Source: Alphaproteobacteria bacterium (GTDB taxonomy: Bacteria > Pseudomonadota > Alphaproteobacteria > JAAEOK01). Taken from it: a stretch of DNA of 64,000 nt. This document shows positions 30,103-39,003 of the stretch, piece after piece (position 1 is the stretch's first letter; each line of letters begins with the position of its first letter). The stretch covers positions 124,001-188,000 of the forward strand of contig JAAEOK010000036.1 of the NCBI GenBank assembly GCA_024244705.1, given 5' to 3'. The notes under the pieces are model-generated. The model had not been told where the DNA came from. It did not search any database and was given only the letters and a program-made list of their open reading frames with translations. A program made the position numbers and the translations under genes.

Positions 30103-31107
30103 GTGACCGAAACCGTGCCCGTCATCGATTTAACGCCCTTGATCAAGGGCGCGGATGATGCCGGTTGCGATGGCGTCGCCGGCGAGATTGCCGATGCATG
30201 CCGGCATTGGGGTTTCTTCCAGGTCGTCAATCACGGCATTCCCCGGCCGCTGATCGATCGCGTGTGGCAGCAAACCATCGCCTTCTTCGACCTGCCGCTC
30301 GCCGAAAAGCGGAAGCTGCTGCGCACCAAGGACAATCCGCGCGGCTATTACGATCGCGAGCTGACCAAGAACGCCCGCGACCTCAAGGAGGTTTTCGATT
30401 TCGGTCTCGATCCTTTTCCCGACTTGCCCAGCGACCATCCGGCCAATCACCTGCCGGTGGATGGGCACAACCTGTGGCCTTCCAAGCTGCCGGATTTCCA
30501 GCCGACCATGAGCGAATACTTCAGGTCGTGCGACCGATTGGGCCACCGGCTCCTGGAGATGTTCTGCCTCGGTATCGGCGCCCCGCGAGATCGTCTCGAC
30601 GCCTATTTCGGCCACGACCACACCAGCTTCGTCCGCCTCAACTATTATCCGCTCGAGGACCCGCTCGAGCCGGACCAGTCGGCGCAGGTCACCGCGCTCG
30701 GCGACATGGCACTGCACCACCATACCGATGCCGGCGTGCTGACGATCCTGCTACAGGATGAGGTTGGCGGCCTGCAGGTGTTCTCGCGCGGCGCGTGGTG
30801 GGATATCGCACCGATCGACGGCGCCATGGTCATCAATATCGGCGACATGATGCAGGTGTGGTCGAACGACGCGTATCCGGCGGCCTTGCACCGGGTGAAG
30901 TCGGTCACCGACCGTCCGCGATACAGCCTGCCGTTCTTCTTCAACCCGTCCTACGCCACCGATTGCGCGCCGCTCGAGCCGTTGATCACCGCCGAGGGGC
31001 CCCATTACCGCCCGATCAATTGGGGCCATTTCCGCCAGCTCCGCACCGACGGCGACTACGCCGATTACGGCAAGGAAGTACAGCTCGACGATTTCAGGCT
31101 GGTGTAG
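30103..31107 (+). CDS. 2-oxoglutarate/Fe(II)-dependent oxygenase (isopenicillin N synthase-like)
   Basis: About 334 residues. N-terminal DIOX_N region PVIDLTPL and CRHWGFFQVVNHGIP; iron ligands in HHHTDAGVLTIL (His-x-Asp) and distal His in AALHRVKSV; the 2-oxoglutarate Arg in RYSLPFFFNPS. It hydroxylates, desaturates or cyclises a small substrate. GTG 30103 has GGAG eight bases upstream; GTG 30094 is the alternative. The gene sits between the thiolase and the NRPS-like enzyme on the same strand, so it may act with either. Confidence 0.9.
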   Translation: MTETVPVIDLTPLIKGADDAGCDGVAGEIADACRHWGFFQVVNHGIPRPLIDRVWQQTIAFFDLPLAEKRKLLRTKDNPRGYYDRELTKNARDLKEVFDFGLDPFPDLPSDHPANHLPVDGHNLWPSKLPDFQPTMSEYFRSCDRLGHRLLEMFCLGIGAPRDRLDAYFGHDHTSFVRLNYYPLEDPLEPDQSAQVTALGDMALHHHTDAGVLTILLQDEVGGLQVFSRGAWWDIAPIDGAMVINIGDMMQVWSNDAYPAALHRVKSVTDRPRYSLPFFFNPSYATDCAPLEPLITAEGPHYRPINWGHFRQLRTDGDYADYGKEVQLDDFRLV

Positions 31108-31248
31108 CACCGGAATTGATAACGGCGGCGCGGCTGCGGGTTCCAGGAGCCGGTTGCGTGCGCTGCGCCATTGGCGCACCATCGGATGGGCGAGCCGCGA
31201 TCATGCCGCTGCACCCGGTGAGCGTTCGTCATCCAGCGAAGCGAGCCC

Positions 31249-33891
31249 GTGATGGGTCAGGATGTCCGACGATTCCTCAAGACGACGGGTTTCGTTCCCT
31301 TCCATAGGGACGCGATCGAAAGCTCTATACCGGAAATCTTTGCCCGCCAGGTGCGCGCCGCGCCCGACCGGTTCGCCGTCCGTTGCCGGCGGACCAGCCT
31401 CACCTATGGCGAGCTTGACAGAAAAAGCAGCCTCATCGCCCACGCCATTCTCGACCGCCTCGGCCGCGGTAACGAGCCTGTCGGGCTGCTGTTCGGGCAG
31501 GGGGATGCGGCGGTTGCGGCGATCCTCGGCGCCCTCAAGGCCGGCAAGATCTATGTCGCCATGGACCCGGCCTGGCCGGCCGACGACCTGCGCCGGGTCG
31601 TCGCCGATTGCCGCCCGCGTTTGATTCTGACCGCCGGGGAAATCCGAAATTTGGCGTTGGATCTCGCCGGCGCCGCGGATCGCTGGCTGGACGTCGAGGA
31701 GATCCGACCCGGCACACGGGACGATGACCCCGAACTCGAAATCGCGCCGGCGGATACCTGTTACATCTACTACACCTCGGGCAGCACAGGCCTACCCAAG
31801 GGTGTCTACGACAGTCATCGAAACGTCCTCCACAACGTGATGCGATACACCAACAGCCTCGGCATCGGCCCTGCCGATCGCTTGTCGCTGATCCAGTCGC
31901 CGGCCTTCAGCGGTACCGTGTCGACCCAGTTTTCGGCGCTGGCGAATGGTGCCGCGCTGTTTCCGTTCGACCTGCATCGCGCCGGCATCGGGCGGCTGGC
32001 CGACTGGATTGCCGATGAAGGCGTCACGATCTTCCACTCGGTCCCTGCCATTTTCGAGAGCCTCATGGCAACCGGTCGCAGCTTCGACAGCTTGCGCATC
32101 GTTCGCCTCGAAGGCGACCGCGCGGAACGGCGCCAGATTGCTCTTTTTCAGGAGCGTTTCGGCGATCGGTGCATCCTGGTCAATGGATTGGGCGCGACCG
32201 AGACCGGGCTCGCGCGGCAGTATTTCATTGGTTCGAAAAGCCAACTCCCGGGCGATGTGGTTCCGGTCGGCTACCCGACCGACGACATGATCGTGCGTGT
32301 CGTTGACGATGACGGCGCCGAGGTGCGGCGAGACGACATCGGCGAGATCGCCGTCACCAGCCCCTATCTGGCGCTGGGCTATTGGAACCGCGCCGAGAAG
32401 ACCTCCGAGGCGTTCACGACCGAAGCCCGGTCAGAGAGCGAGTGGACCTACCGCACCGGCGATCTCGGCCGGATGGGCGACGACGGTTGCCTCGAAGTTC
32501 TCGGTCGAAAAGATTTTTGCCCCAAGCTCAATGGCCGCCGGATCGACATTCCGGCGATCGAAGCGGCGCTGCATCGCCTCCCGGCCATAGAGCAGGCGGT
32601 GGTCGCGGTCGACGGAAACGGGCACGGCGGGCAACGCCTCGTCGCCTATATCGTGGCCTCCGGCGCCGGGCCGGCGGTCGGGGCCATGCGGCGCGCGCTC
32701 GCCGATTCCTTGCCGCCCCACATGATACCCAATCGCTATCTCTTCATCGATGACCTGCCCCTCGACCGCAACGCAAAAGTCGACCGCCGCAGGCTACCGG
32801 CCGCTCCGTCGTCACGCCCCAAGCTGGAGGAGCCTTTCGTCGCCGCGCGAGGCGCGGTCGAGGAGGCGATCGCGGCGTGTTTTTGTGAGGTGCTATATAT
32901 CGACTCCGTCGGCGCCGACGACGATTTCTTCGATCTCGGGGGCGATTCGCTGTTGTACTTGGAACTCCTGACCCGGATCGAGCAGCGCTTCGAGATGTCC
33001 ACGTTGCCCGACATCCCCGGGGAGCGCTTTACCGTATCCACGTTCGCCCAATCGGTGAACGGGGGAGGCCGATCGACCACGTTGGTTCCGTTCCGCAGCG
33101 GCGGAACGGGGCCGGCTCTGTTCTGTATGCACAACCATCCCGGCAATATTCCGGAATACCGCCGCCTCGCCGCCCGCCTGGCGACCGCTCGGCCGGTCTA
33201 CGGGCTGCAGCGCATCGGCGCTCCCGACAGGGGGTTCGAAGTGCTCGAAATAGAGGATCATGCCGAGATATTTGTGCGGGAAATCTGTGCCCTTCAGCCC
33301 GACGGCCCCTATCATTTGTGCGGCAATTGCTTCGACGGCGTGGTTGCGTTCGAAGTAGCGCGGCAGTTGCAAGGGCTGGGCCGAGAGATGGGAAAGGTGA
33401 TCCTGGTCGACACTGCGTTTCCAGCCCGTGACCCTGGCGCCATCGGGCAGCAGTGGCGCAATCACCACTTCTGGCGATGGTTCGCCGCCCGCCCTTTTGA
33501 CGAGCAACTCGCTTTTCTAGGCCGCCGCGTGAGAGGCATCGGAAATTTGTCGGTCCGCGCGATCGCGGGGCGATTGCCGGGCACCGGGAAGCAGGCGCGG
33601 GAGAGCGATGCCGATGACGGCGGCGGGTTCCGCTCCAATGCGATTGCCGCCCATAAAGCGGCGCTCCGGCGCTATCGCCCGCGGCCCTACGATGGCGAGA
33701 TCACGCTGATCTGTCCGGGACCCCCGCACAATCAGCGCGGTTGGGCGAAGGTCGCCGACCGCGGGCTGTGCGTTCGCGAGATTCCGGTCGGTCGCGACGT
33801 CGGCGGCCGGAAGTTCGAGATGCCCCATCTGACGGCGGACCCGTATCTGACGCCATTGGCGGCCCTGATCGACGAAATTCTCGACGCCTGA
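31249..33891 (+). CDS. NRPS-like A-T-TE enzyme with cysteine-type thioesterase
   Basis: About 880 residues, no condensation domain. Adenylation domain (about 20-510): YYTSGSTGLPKGV, NGLGATETGLA, YRTGDLGRM and the C-terminal lysine in PLDRNAKVDRRRL. Carrier domain: DDFFDLGGDSLLYL with phosphopantetheine Ser about 567. Thioesterase domain (about 620-880): the nucleophile elbow reads CGNCFDG, giving Cys694 in place of Ser, and a final HL near the C-terminus may supply the His. The usual FDxS amino-acid-recognition motif is replaced by FSGT, so the substrate may lack an alpha-amino group. The start is GTG 31249 or ATG 31252. Product unknown. Confidence 0.88.
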   Translation: MMGQDVRRFLKTTGFVPFHRDAIESSIPEIFARQVRAAPDRFAVRCRRTSLTYGELDRKSSLIAHAILDRLGRGNEPVGLLFGQGDAAVAAILGALKAGKIYVAMDPAWPADDLRRVVADCRPRLILTAGEIRNLALDLAGAADRWLDVEEIRPGTRDDDPELEIAPADTCYIYYTSGSTGLPKGVYDSHRNVLHNVMRYTNSLGIGPADRLSLIQSPAFSGTVSTQFSALANGAALFPFDLHRAGIGRLADWIADEGVTIFHSVPAIFESLMATGRSFDSLRIVRLEGDRAERRQIALFQERFGDRCILVNGLGATETGLARQYFIGSKSQLPGDVVPVGYPTDDMIVRVVDDDGAEVRRDDIGEIAVTSPYLALGYWNRAEKTSEAFTTEARSESEWTYRTGDLGRMGDDGCLEVLGRKDFCPKLNGRRIDIPAIEAALHRLPAIEQAVVAVDGNGHGGQRLVAYIVASGAGPAVGAMRRALADSLPPHMIPNRYLFIDDLPLDRNAKVDRRRLPAAPSSRPKLEEPFVAARGAVEEAIAACFCEVLYIDSVGADDDFFDLGGDSLLYLELLTRIEQRFEMSTLPDIPGERFTVSTFAQSVNGGGRSTTLVPFRSGGTGPALFCMHNHPGNIPEYRRLAARLATARPVYGLQRIGAPDRGFEVLEIEDHAEIFVREICALQPDGPYHLCGNCFDGVVAFEVARQLQGLGREMGKVILVDTAFPARDPGAIGQQWRNHHFWRWFAARPFDEQLAFLGRRVRGIGNLSVRAIAGRLPGTGKQARESDADDGGGFRSNAIAAHKAALRRYRPRPYDGEITLICPGPPHNQRGWAKVADRGLCVREIPVGRDVGGRKFEMPHLTADPYLTPLAALIDEILDA

Positions 33892-33937
33892 TCGTCGCCT
33901 CGTTGGCGATGCCCGCGAGCCCGCAACGCCGGACGGG

Positions 33938-34723
33938 CTAAGTATAACGCCCGCTGGCGATGGTGACGCCGCCATCGACGACGATGGCTTGGCCGGTGAT
34001 CCAGCTCCCGGCGCGGCTCGCCAGCAATAAGGCGGTGCCGGCGATGTCCACGGGCTCACCCAAGCGGCCGAGCGGGTAGTGGCGAACCGCTTCGTCGTGG
34101 GTTTCCCGGTCCTCCCACAAGGTGCGCGCCATGTCGGTCTTGACGATGCCCGGCGCGATGCAGTTGGCGCGGATATTGTGCGGCCCCCATTCGACGGCCA
34201 GATTTCGCGCCAGCTGCAGGTTGGCCGCCTTGGCCAACCCATAGATGCCCAGTTTGTCGTGACCCTTGAGCCCGCCGATGCTGGAAACGATGATGACCGT
34301 CCCGTCGCGCCGCTCCGCCATTTGTGGCAGGACCAGGTTGCACAGCCACAGCGTGCTCTTGACGTTGGTATCCATGATCTTGTCGTAGGCCGCCTCGGAG
34401 ACGCCGAGCATCGGCCCGTAGTGGGGATTGACCGCCGCGTTGCAGACCAGGATGTCGATGCGGCCCCACTCGGCCAGCGTCCGCTCGACCAGGTTCTCGA
34501 GGTCGTCTTGGTGCGACACATTGCACGCGATGTCGATGGCCGTGCCGCCCGCCGCGGCGATGGCTTCGGCGACCGTCTTGCAGGCATCGGCCTTGCGGCT
34601 CGAAACGACGACCTTGGCGCCGGCCGCGGCCAGGACCTCGGCGATCGCGCGTCCGATGCCTTTCGTTGCTCCGGTGACGATGGCGACTTTCCCGGAAAGA
34701 TCGAACAGGTCATGATGGTTCAT
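33938..34723 (-). CDS. Short-chain dehydrogenase/reductase
   Basis: About 261 residues. Classical SDR signs: TGATKGIGRAIAE (NAD(P) binding), NAAVNPHYG, catalytic Ser in VSSIGG, YGLAKA (Tyr-x-x-x-Lys) and the C-terminal GQAIVVDGGV. The Arg in SSRKAD after strand 2 hints at NADPH. Start ATG 34723 follows AAGGAATT. It is divergent from the acyl-CoA dehydrogenase pair and convergent with the NRPS-like gene. The substrate is unknown, possibly a hydroxyacyl compound. Confidence 0.9.
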   Translation of the reverse strand: MNHHDLFDLSGKVAIVTGATKGIGRAIAEVLAAAGAKVVVSSRKADACKTVAEAIAAAGGTAIDIACNVSHQDDLENLVERTLAEWGRIDILVCNAAVNPHYGPMLGVSEAAYDKIMDTNVKSTLWLCNLVLPQMAERRDGTVIIVSSIGGLKGHDKLGIYGLAKAANLQLARNLAVEWGPHNIRANCIAPGIVKTDMARTLWEDRETHDEAVRHYPLGRLGEPVDIAGTALLLASRAGSWITGQAIVVDGGVTIASGRYT

Positions 34724-34833
34724 TGCGGGCAATTCCTTGCGGCGATGGGCCCCGGGATCATATCGCGGGCTGGCGGACGCCGACACCGGTATCCATGTCC
34801 GCCGGCCGGATCGCAGGGGAGGGGAGAACCGAC

Positions 34834-36030
34834 GTGGATGTAAAGCTCAATGCCGAGGACGCCGCCTTTCGTGACGAGGTGCGTCAATTCATCGCCGACA
34901 ACCTGCCCGCCGATATCCGCCGCCGGGTCGAGACCGGCAAGCGGCTGTCGAAGGACGACCATGTCCGCTGGCAGAGGGTCCTGCACCAAAAGGGCTGGAT
35001 CGCGCCCCATTGGCCGGTCGAGCATGGCGGCACCGGCTGGAGCCCGCTGCGGCGCTATATCTTCGAGGAAGAGCTCGGCCGGGCGCCGACGCCGCGGATC
35101 ATACCCTTCGGGCTGGCGATGGTCGGGCCGGTGATCATGACCTTTGGCGACGATCGCCAGAAGGCGCATTACCTGCCCCGCATCCTGTCCAGCGAGGATT
35201 GGTGGTGCCAGGGCTATTCCGAGCCCGGCGCCGGTTCCGATCTCGCCTCGCTGCAAACGCGAGCGGTCGCCGATGGTGACGATTACATCGTCAACGGGCA
35301 GAAGACGTGGACCACGATGGCCCAGCACGCCGACATGATTTTCTGCCTGGTGCGGACCTCGACCGCGGGCAAGCCCCAGGAGGGAATTTCATTTCTGCTC
35401 ATCGACATGAAGAGCGCGGGGATCGAGGTGCGCCCGATCACCACGCTCGATGGCGGCCAGGAGGTCAACGAGGTCTTTTTCGACGATGTCCGCGTGCCCA
35501 AGGCCAATCTGATTGGCGGGGAAAACAAGGGCTGGACCTACGCCAAGTTCCTGCTCGGCCATGAGCGCGCCAATATCGCCGATGTCGGCCGCTCGAAGCG
35601 CGAACTGGCCCGCCTCGAAGCGATCGCATCCAGCGAGCTCTCGGACGGGCGGCCGCTGCTCGACGACCCCGCGTTTCGAAGCAGACTGGCGGCGCTCGAG
35701 ATCGAGCTGATGGCGTTGGAATCGGTGGTCCTGCGCATGCTTGGCGACGGCACGAATTCGGGCCCGCCGGGACCCGAGGCCTCGCTGCTCAAGGTCAAGG
35801 GCACCGAAATCCAGCAAAAAATCACCGAGCTGCTGTTCGAGGCCATCGGTCCCTATGCCGCGCCCTTTGTCACCGAGGCGCTCGATGACGGCTGGAACGA
35901 GGCGCCGATCGGACCCGATTACGCGGCACCGCTGGCGCCGTATTATTTCAACTGGCGCAAGGCGTCGATCTACGGCGGCAGCAACGAAATCCAGAAGAAC
36001 ATCATCGCCAAAATGGTGCTGGGGTTTTAG
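34834..36030 (+). CDS. Acyl-CoA dehydrogenase (large, FadE-like subunit)
   Basis: About 398 residues. Flavin/substrate motifs QGYSEPGAGSDLASL, KTWTTMAQHADM and the C-terminal YGGSNEIQKNIIAKM are typical of FadE17/FadE26-like members, which often work as heteromers with a second subunit encoded next to them. The next gene is such a partner. GTG 34834 has an AGGGGAG site; the longer frame from 34723 has no similarity. Confidence 0.9.
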   Translation: MDVKLNAEDAAFRDEVRQFIADNLPADIRRRVETGKRLSKDDHVRWQRVLHQKGWIAPHWPVEHGGTGWSPLRRYIFEEELGRAPTPRIIPFGLAMVGPVIMTFGDDRQKAHYLPRILSSEDWWCQGYSEPGAGSDLASLQTRAVADGDDYIVNGQKTWTTMAQHADMIFCLVRTSTAGKPQEGISFLLIDMKSAGIEVRPITTLDGGQEVNEVFFDDVRVPKANLIGGENKGWTYAKFLLGHERANIADVGRSKRELARLEAIASSELSDGRPLLDDPAFRSRLAALEIELMALESVVLRMLGDGTNSGPPGPEASLLKVKGTEIQQKITELLFEAIGPYAAPFVTEALDDGWNEAPIGPDYAAPLAPYYFNWRKASIYGGSNEIQKNIIAKMVLGF

Positions 36031-36034
36031 GGCG

Positions 36035-37168
36035 ATGGCGATCGCATTGAGCGAAGAGCAGCGCCTGTTGCAGGAAAGCGCACGTCGCTTCGTCGAACGC
36101 GATTACGGGTTCGCGACCAGGTCCCGCATCGTCGCCAGCGAAGACGGGATCGACGGCGAGAAATGGAGGCAGTTCGCCGAGCTTGGCTGGCTCGGCGTCG
36201 CCGTGCCCGAGGCCTATGGCGGTATGGATGGGGGCCTCGCCGAGATCGCCGTCCTCTTGGACGCGGTTGGTCGCGGCCTGGTCGTCGAGCCGCTGCTGTC
36301 GACCATCGTCCTCGGCGGCGGGCTGATCGGCGAGCTCGGCACCGAGGCGCAGAAGCGGGACCTGCTGCCGCCCATGGTGGCCGGAGAGCGGCGCTTCGCG
36401 GTCGCGCTCGGCGAGCCGCAGGCGCGCTACGATCTGCACGATGTTACGGCCCGTGCAAGGCCCGAGGGGGACGGCTTCGTGATCAGCGGCCACAAGAGCG
36501 TCGTCTATGATGCGCCCGGCGCCGATATGCTTCTCGTCGTCGCCCGCTCGGCGGGCGAGCCGCGCGACGTGGACGGCCTGAGCTTGTTCCTGGTCGCCCC
36601 TGGAATGCCCGGGGTTACCCTCAGGCCTTATCCGACCATCGATGGCGGCCGCGGCGCCGATGTCGTCCTCGACGATGTCCGGGTATCCGGCGATGCCATC
36701 CTCGGAACACCCGGTTCGGCGCTAGCCGCCCTGACCCGGGCGGTGGACCGGGCGCGGATCGTCCTCGGCTCGGAAGCCGCCGGGATCATGGCGGTTCTCG
36801 TCGACGCGACGCGGGACTACCTCAAGACCCGCCGCCAATTTGGCACAACGCTGGAGAAATTTCAGGTCCTGCAACACCGGCTTGTCGATATGCTGATCGC
36901 GCAACAGATGACCGAAGCGTTGGTGCTGCGCGTCGCCCTCGAATACGACGACTTGGACAACTCGGAGAAAGCGCGGGCTGCGGCTGCGGTCAAGGCCAAG
37001 GTCGGGGAGGCCGGAAAATTCATCGGCCAGCAGGCCGTTCAACTGCATGGTGGCATTGGCATGACCGACGAACTGCCGGTCGGCCACTACTTCAAGCGGC
37101 TGTCGATTATCGGAACGATGTTCGGCGACGCGGCGTATCACCTGCGGCGTTTCCGCGACCTGGCCTGA
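36035..37168 (+). CDS. Acyl-CoA dehydrogenase (second subunit)
   Basis: About 377 residues, acyl-CoA dehydrogenase fold: N-terminal LSEEQRLLQESARRFVERDYG, WLGVAVPEAYGG, middle GFVISGHKSVVYDAP, and C-terminal KTRRQFGTTLEKFQVLQHRL and QLHGGIGMTDE. The canonical catalytic Glu position is not obvious at the C-terminal site, as in several alpha/beta heteromeric enzymes. It starts four bases after the preceding subunit; the pair is likely one enzyme for a bulky acyl-CoA. Confidence 0.9.
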   Translation: MAIALSEEQRLLQESARRFVERDYGFATRSRIVASEDGIDGEKWRQFAELGWLGVAVPEAYGGMDGGLAEIAVLLDAVGRGLVVEPLLSTIVLGGGLIGELGTEAQKRDLLPPMVAGERRFAVALGEPQARYDLHDVTARARPEGDGFVISGHKSVVYDAPGADMLLVVARSAGEPRDVDGLSLFLVAPGMPGVTLRPYPTIDGGRGADVVLDDVRVSGDAILGTPGSALAALTRAVDRARIVLGSEAAGIMAVLVDATRDYLKTRRQFGTTLEKFQVLQHRLVDMLIAQQMTEALVLRVALEYDDLDNSEKARAAAAVKAKVGEAGKFIGQQAVQLHGGIGMTDELPVGHYFKRLSIIGTMFGDAAYHLRRFRDLA

Positions 37169-37176
37169 GTATTTCG

Positions 37177-37662
37177 CTACGAGGCGGGCTTGCCGGTCTG
37201 CCATTCGGTGAGCGCGTCGTGGGCGCGAGCCGCCGCTTCCGCGGCATAGCCCTCCGATCCCTCGGCCGGCGCGGCGAGCTCGATGACATAGCCGTTGGGG
37301 TCGCGGAAATAGATCGATTGAATAAACCCGTGATCGGCGACACCGCGCGTTTCCCGGCCCTCCGCCCTACCCTTGGCGAACATCGCCGCTTGTGTTTCGG
37401 CATCGACTTCCAGGGCGATGTGAAGGTCGTAGTCGTGCTGATCCCTGAACTCGAAGGGCGCGCCCGGCACTTCGAAGAAGGCGAGGAACGATCCGTCGCC
37501 GAGGCGATAGAAGCTGTGCAATGCCTTGGTGACGCGCCCGGTCTTGGTCTCGGTGATTTCGAAAGCGTCGGCCAGGGGAAGGCCAAGGAAATCCTCATAG
37601 AACTTTCGCGTTTCTTCCGAATCGCGGCAGCGATAGGCGTTGTGATGGAGGCCCTTGATCAT
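37177..37662 (-). CDS. VOC-superfamily (glyoxalase/dioxygenase-like) protein
   Basis: About 161 residues. Vicinal oxygen chelate fold: first metal His in GLHHNAYRCRD, second half DYDLHIALEV with His, and Glu ligand near NGYVIELAAP. These small metalloproteins include glyoxalases, extradiol dioxygenases and epimerases; the exact activity is not identifiable. ATG 37662 is the family-type start. It converges on the acyl-CoA dehydrogenase operon. Confidence 0.84.
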   Translation of the reverse strand: MIKGLHHNAYRCRDSEETRKFYEDFLGLPLADAFEITETKTGRVTKALHSFYRLGDGSFLAFFEVPGAPFEFRDQHDYDLHIALEVDAETQAAMFAKGRAEGRETRGVADHGFIQSIYFRDPNGYVIELAAPAEGSEGYAAEAAARAHDALTEWQTGKPAS

Positions 37663-37839
37663 GGCGGCATGTCCCGTGCGATTGCTACGCAACCCCGATC
37701 TTGAGCGTCCCTGGCGTCGCGTCAAGGGGCGGCCCGACGAGGCTGCCGGTCGACATCGACCGCCGATGTTGGAAAACCAAAGAGTTTCAAGATGTTATCG
37801 CCGTCAGGCGTCACCAGTGCCCCGGCCGTCGCGGCCGGA

Positions 37840-38544
37840 TCAGGCTTGCACCCGGCCGTAGAGATAGCCCGCGACCGAGCCCAGAACGGCCCAGAAAATG
37901 GCGCCACCGGCGACCGACAGGATGGCAAACTCGGCGGCCAATTCGGGCGGCGCCAAGCCGATTCCGTCACCGAGAGGTAGCGAGAGCAATTGCGGCAGGA
38001 CGATCGCCGCGACGCCCACGGCCTTCAGCCAGGGCCGCGCGCCGAACGCGATAAGGGCGATACCGCCAGCGGTGGCGACGGCGATGCCGAGCCACGCCAT
38101 CTGGCGGAGCGATACGTCGATCGCCGCCGCGCCCGGCAACTCCGGCGGCATCTGCAGCGCGGGCGCCAGGACGAAGGCGGCAAACCCCGCCATCCCCCAC
38201 AGCAATCCGTTGCTCGCGCGGACCGGCCGTCCGGAGAGGATGAACCCGGCGACCAGCAACAAGGCGAAGCCGATGCCGGTCAGGATATTGGCGAGCGAGG
38301 TGAAACCGACCCGCTCGATCCCATCCGCGGGGGCCCAGGCGCCGTCGCCGTGGTCATGCTCCGCCGCCACGCCGGCCGCGGGTTCGGCCCCATGCGTGTC
38401 ACCGGCCGGAGAAGTGGACGCCGCGTGTTCGAACGTTTCCGCCTCGTGGATCAACGGCGTCAGCTTGTAGGATTGCAGCAGCGTTACCGCCAAACCGGCG
38501 ACGGCGCCGGCGATGACGGCGATCAGGAGCGCGCGCAGAATCAC
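37840..38544 (-). CDS. cbtA: Cobalt transporter subunit CbtA
   Basis: About 234 residues with five or six predicted helices: a first helix LRALLIAVIAGAVAGLAVTLL, then a periplasmic loop rich in His, Glu and Asp (AAEHDHGDG), and a conserved region around LQMPPELPGA. CbtA with CbtB is a B12-regulated cobalt uptake system inferred from comparative genomics. The GTG at 38544 is chosen as start because the helix begins immediately after; it lies ten bases past the cbtB stop. Confidence 0.87.
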   Translation of the reverse strand: MILRALLIAVIAGAVAGLAVTLLQSYKLTPLIHEAETFEHAASTSPAGDTHGAEPAAGVAAEHDHGDGAWAPADGIERVGFTSLANILTGIGFALLLVAGFILSGRPVRASNGLLWGMAGFAAFVLAPALQMPPELPGAAAIDVSLRQMAWLGIAVATAGGIALIAFGARPWLKAVGVAAIVLPQLLSLPLGDGIGLAPPELAAEFAILSVAGGAIFWAVLGSVAGYLYGRVQA

Positions 38545-38554
38545 GGGTCGTGGC

Positions 38555-38737
38555 CTAGTGGCAGGGGAATGCCATGGAATGCCGCGAATCGTGGGCCGCG
38601 TTGTGCAGCGTGCTCGACTGCGCGAAGCCGACACCCCAAACAATGAACATTCCCAACAATGCGAGAACGATGACCGCCCCCAGGCGCTCTTGGGTACCGA
38701 CCGAAAGCCGTCCGTGCTGTGTAGCGTTGGTTTGCAT
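38555..38737 (-). CDS. cbtB: Cobalt transporter subunit CbtB
   Basis: About 60 residues: a single membrane helix (LGAVIVLALLGMFIVWGVGF) followed by a His-rich tail (HNAAHDSRHSMAFPCH) typical of CbtB and thought to bind cobalt. ATG 38737 has a GGAG site; an ATG at 38752 is possible. It lies directly before cbtA in one operon. No cobalamin riboswitch motif was found upstream on this strand, unlike many cbtBA operons. Confidence 0.87.
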   Translation of the reverse strand: MQTNATQHGRLSVGTQERLGAVIVLALLGMFIVWGVGFAQSSTLHNAAHDSRHSMAFPCH

Positions 38738-39003
38738 GTGCTTCAGCTCCATCGACTGTGCCCCTGCGGGACGTGGCGCCGCCATCATGGCAGCACGGCC
38801 ACGTTCATGTCAGCCCGACAGGCAGCCGCGTGTCTAGTTTCTAACCGAACAGAAATTGTCGTCAAGCGATCCCTGCGCCGGTCGATACGATTATACGCGA
38901 TATTATGCGCCGTGAACCCTGCGCGACGAACGGTTTGCACCCAGTGGCGGTCGGCTGCTATGGAGGACCGTGAGCTGCCCCAGGCTTCGAATACAGGCCC
39001 TCG

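Noticed and set aside
28776-30230. A 484-codon open frame on the minus strand
   Set aside because: Opposite to the well-supported thiolase; composition typical of an antisense frame in high-GC DNA.
38738-39003. Possible cobalamin riboswitch upstream of cbtB (a GCCACTGGG is present on the minus strand)
   Set aside because: The other conserved blocks (CCGCAACTG, GGGAAGG, B12 box) are absent in the right order.
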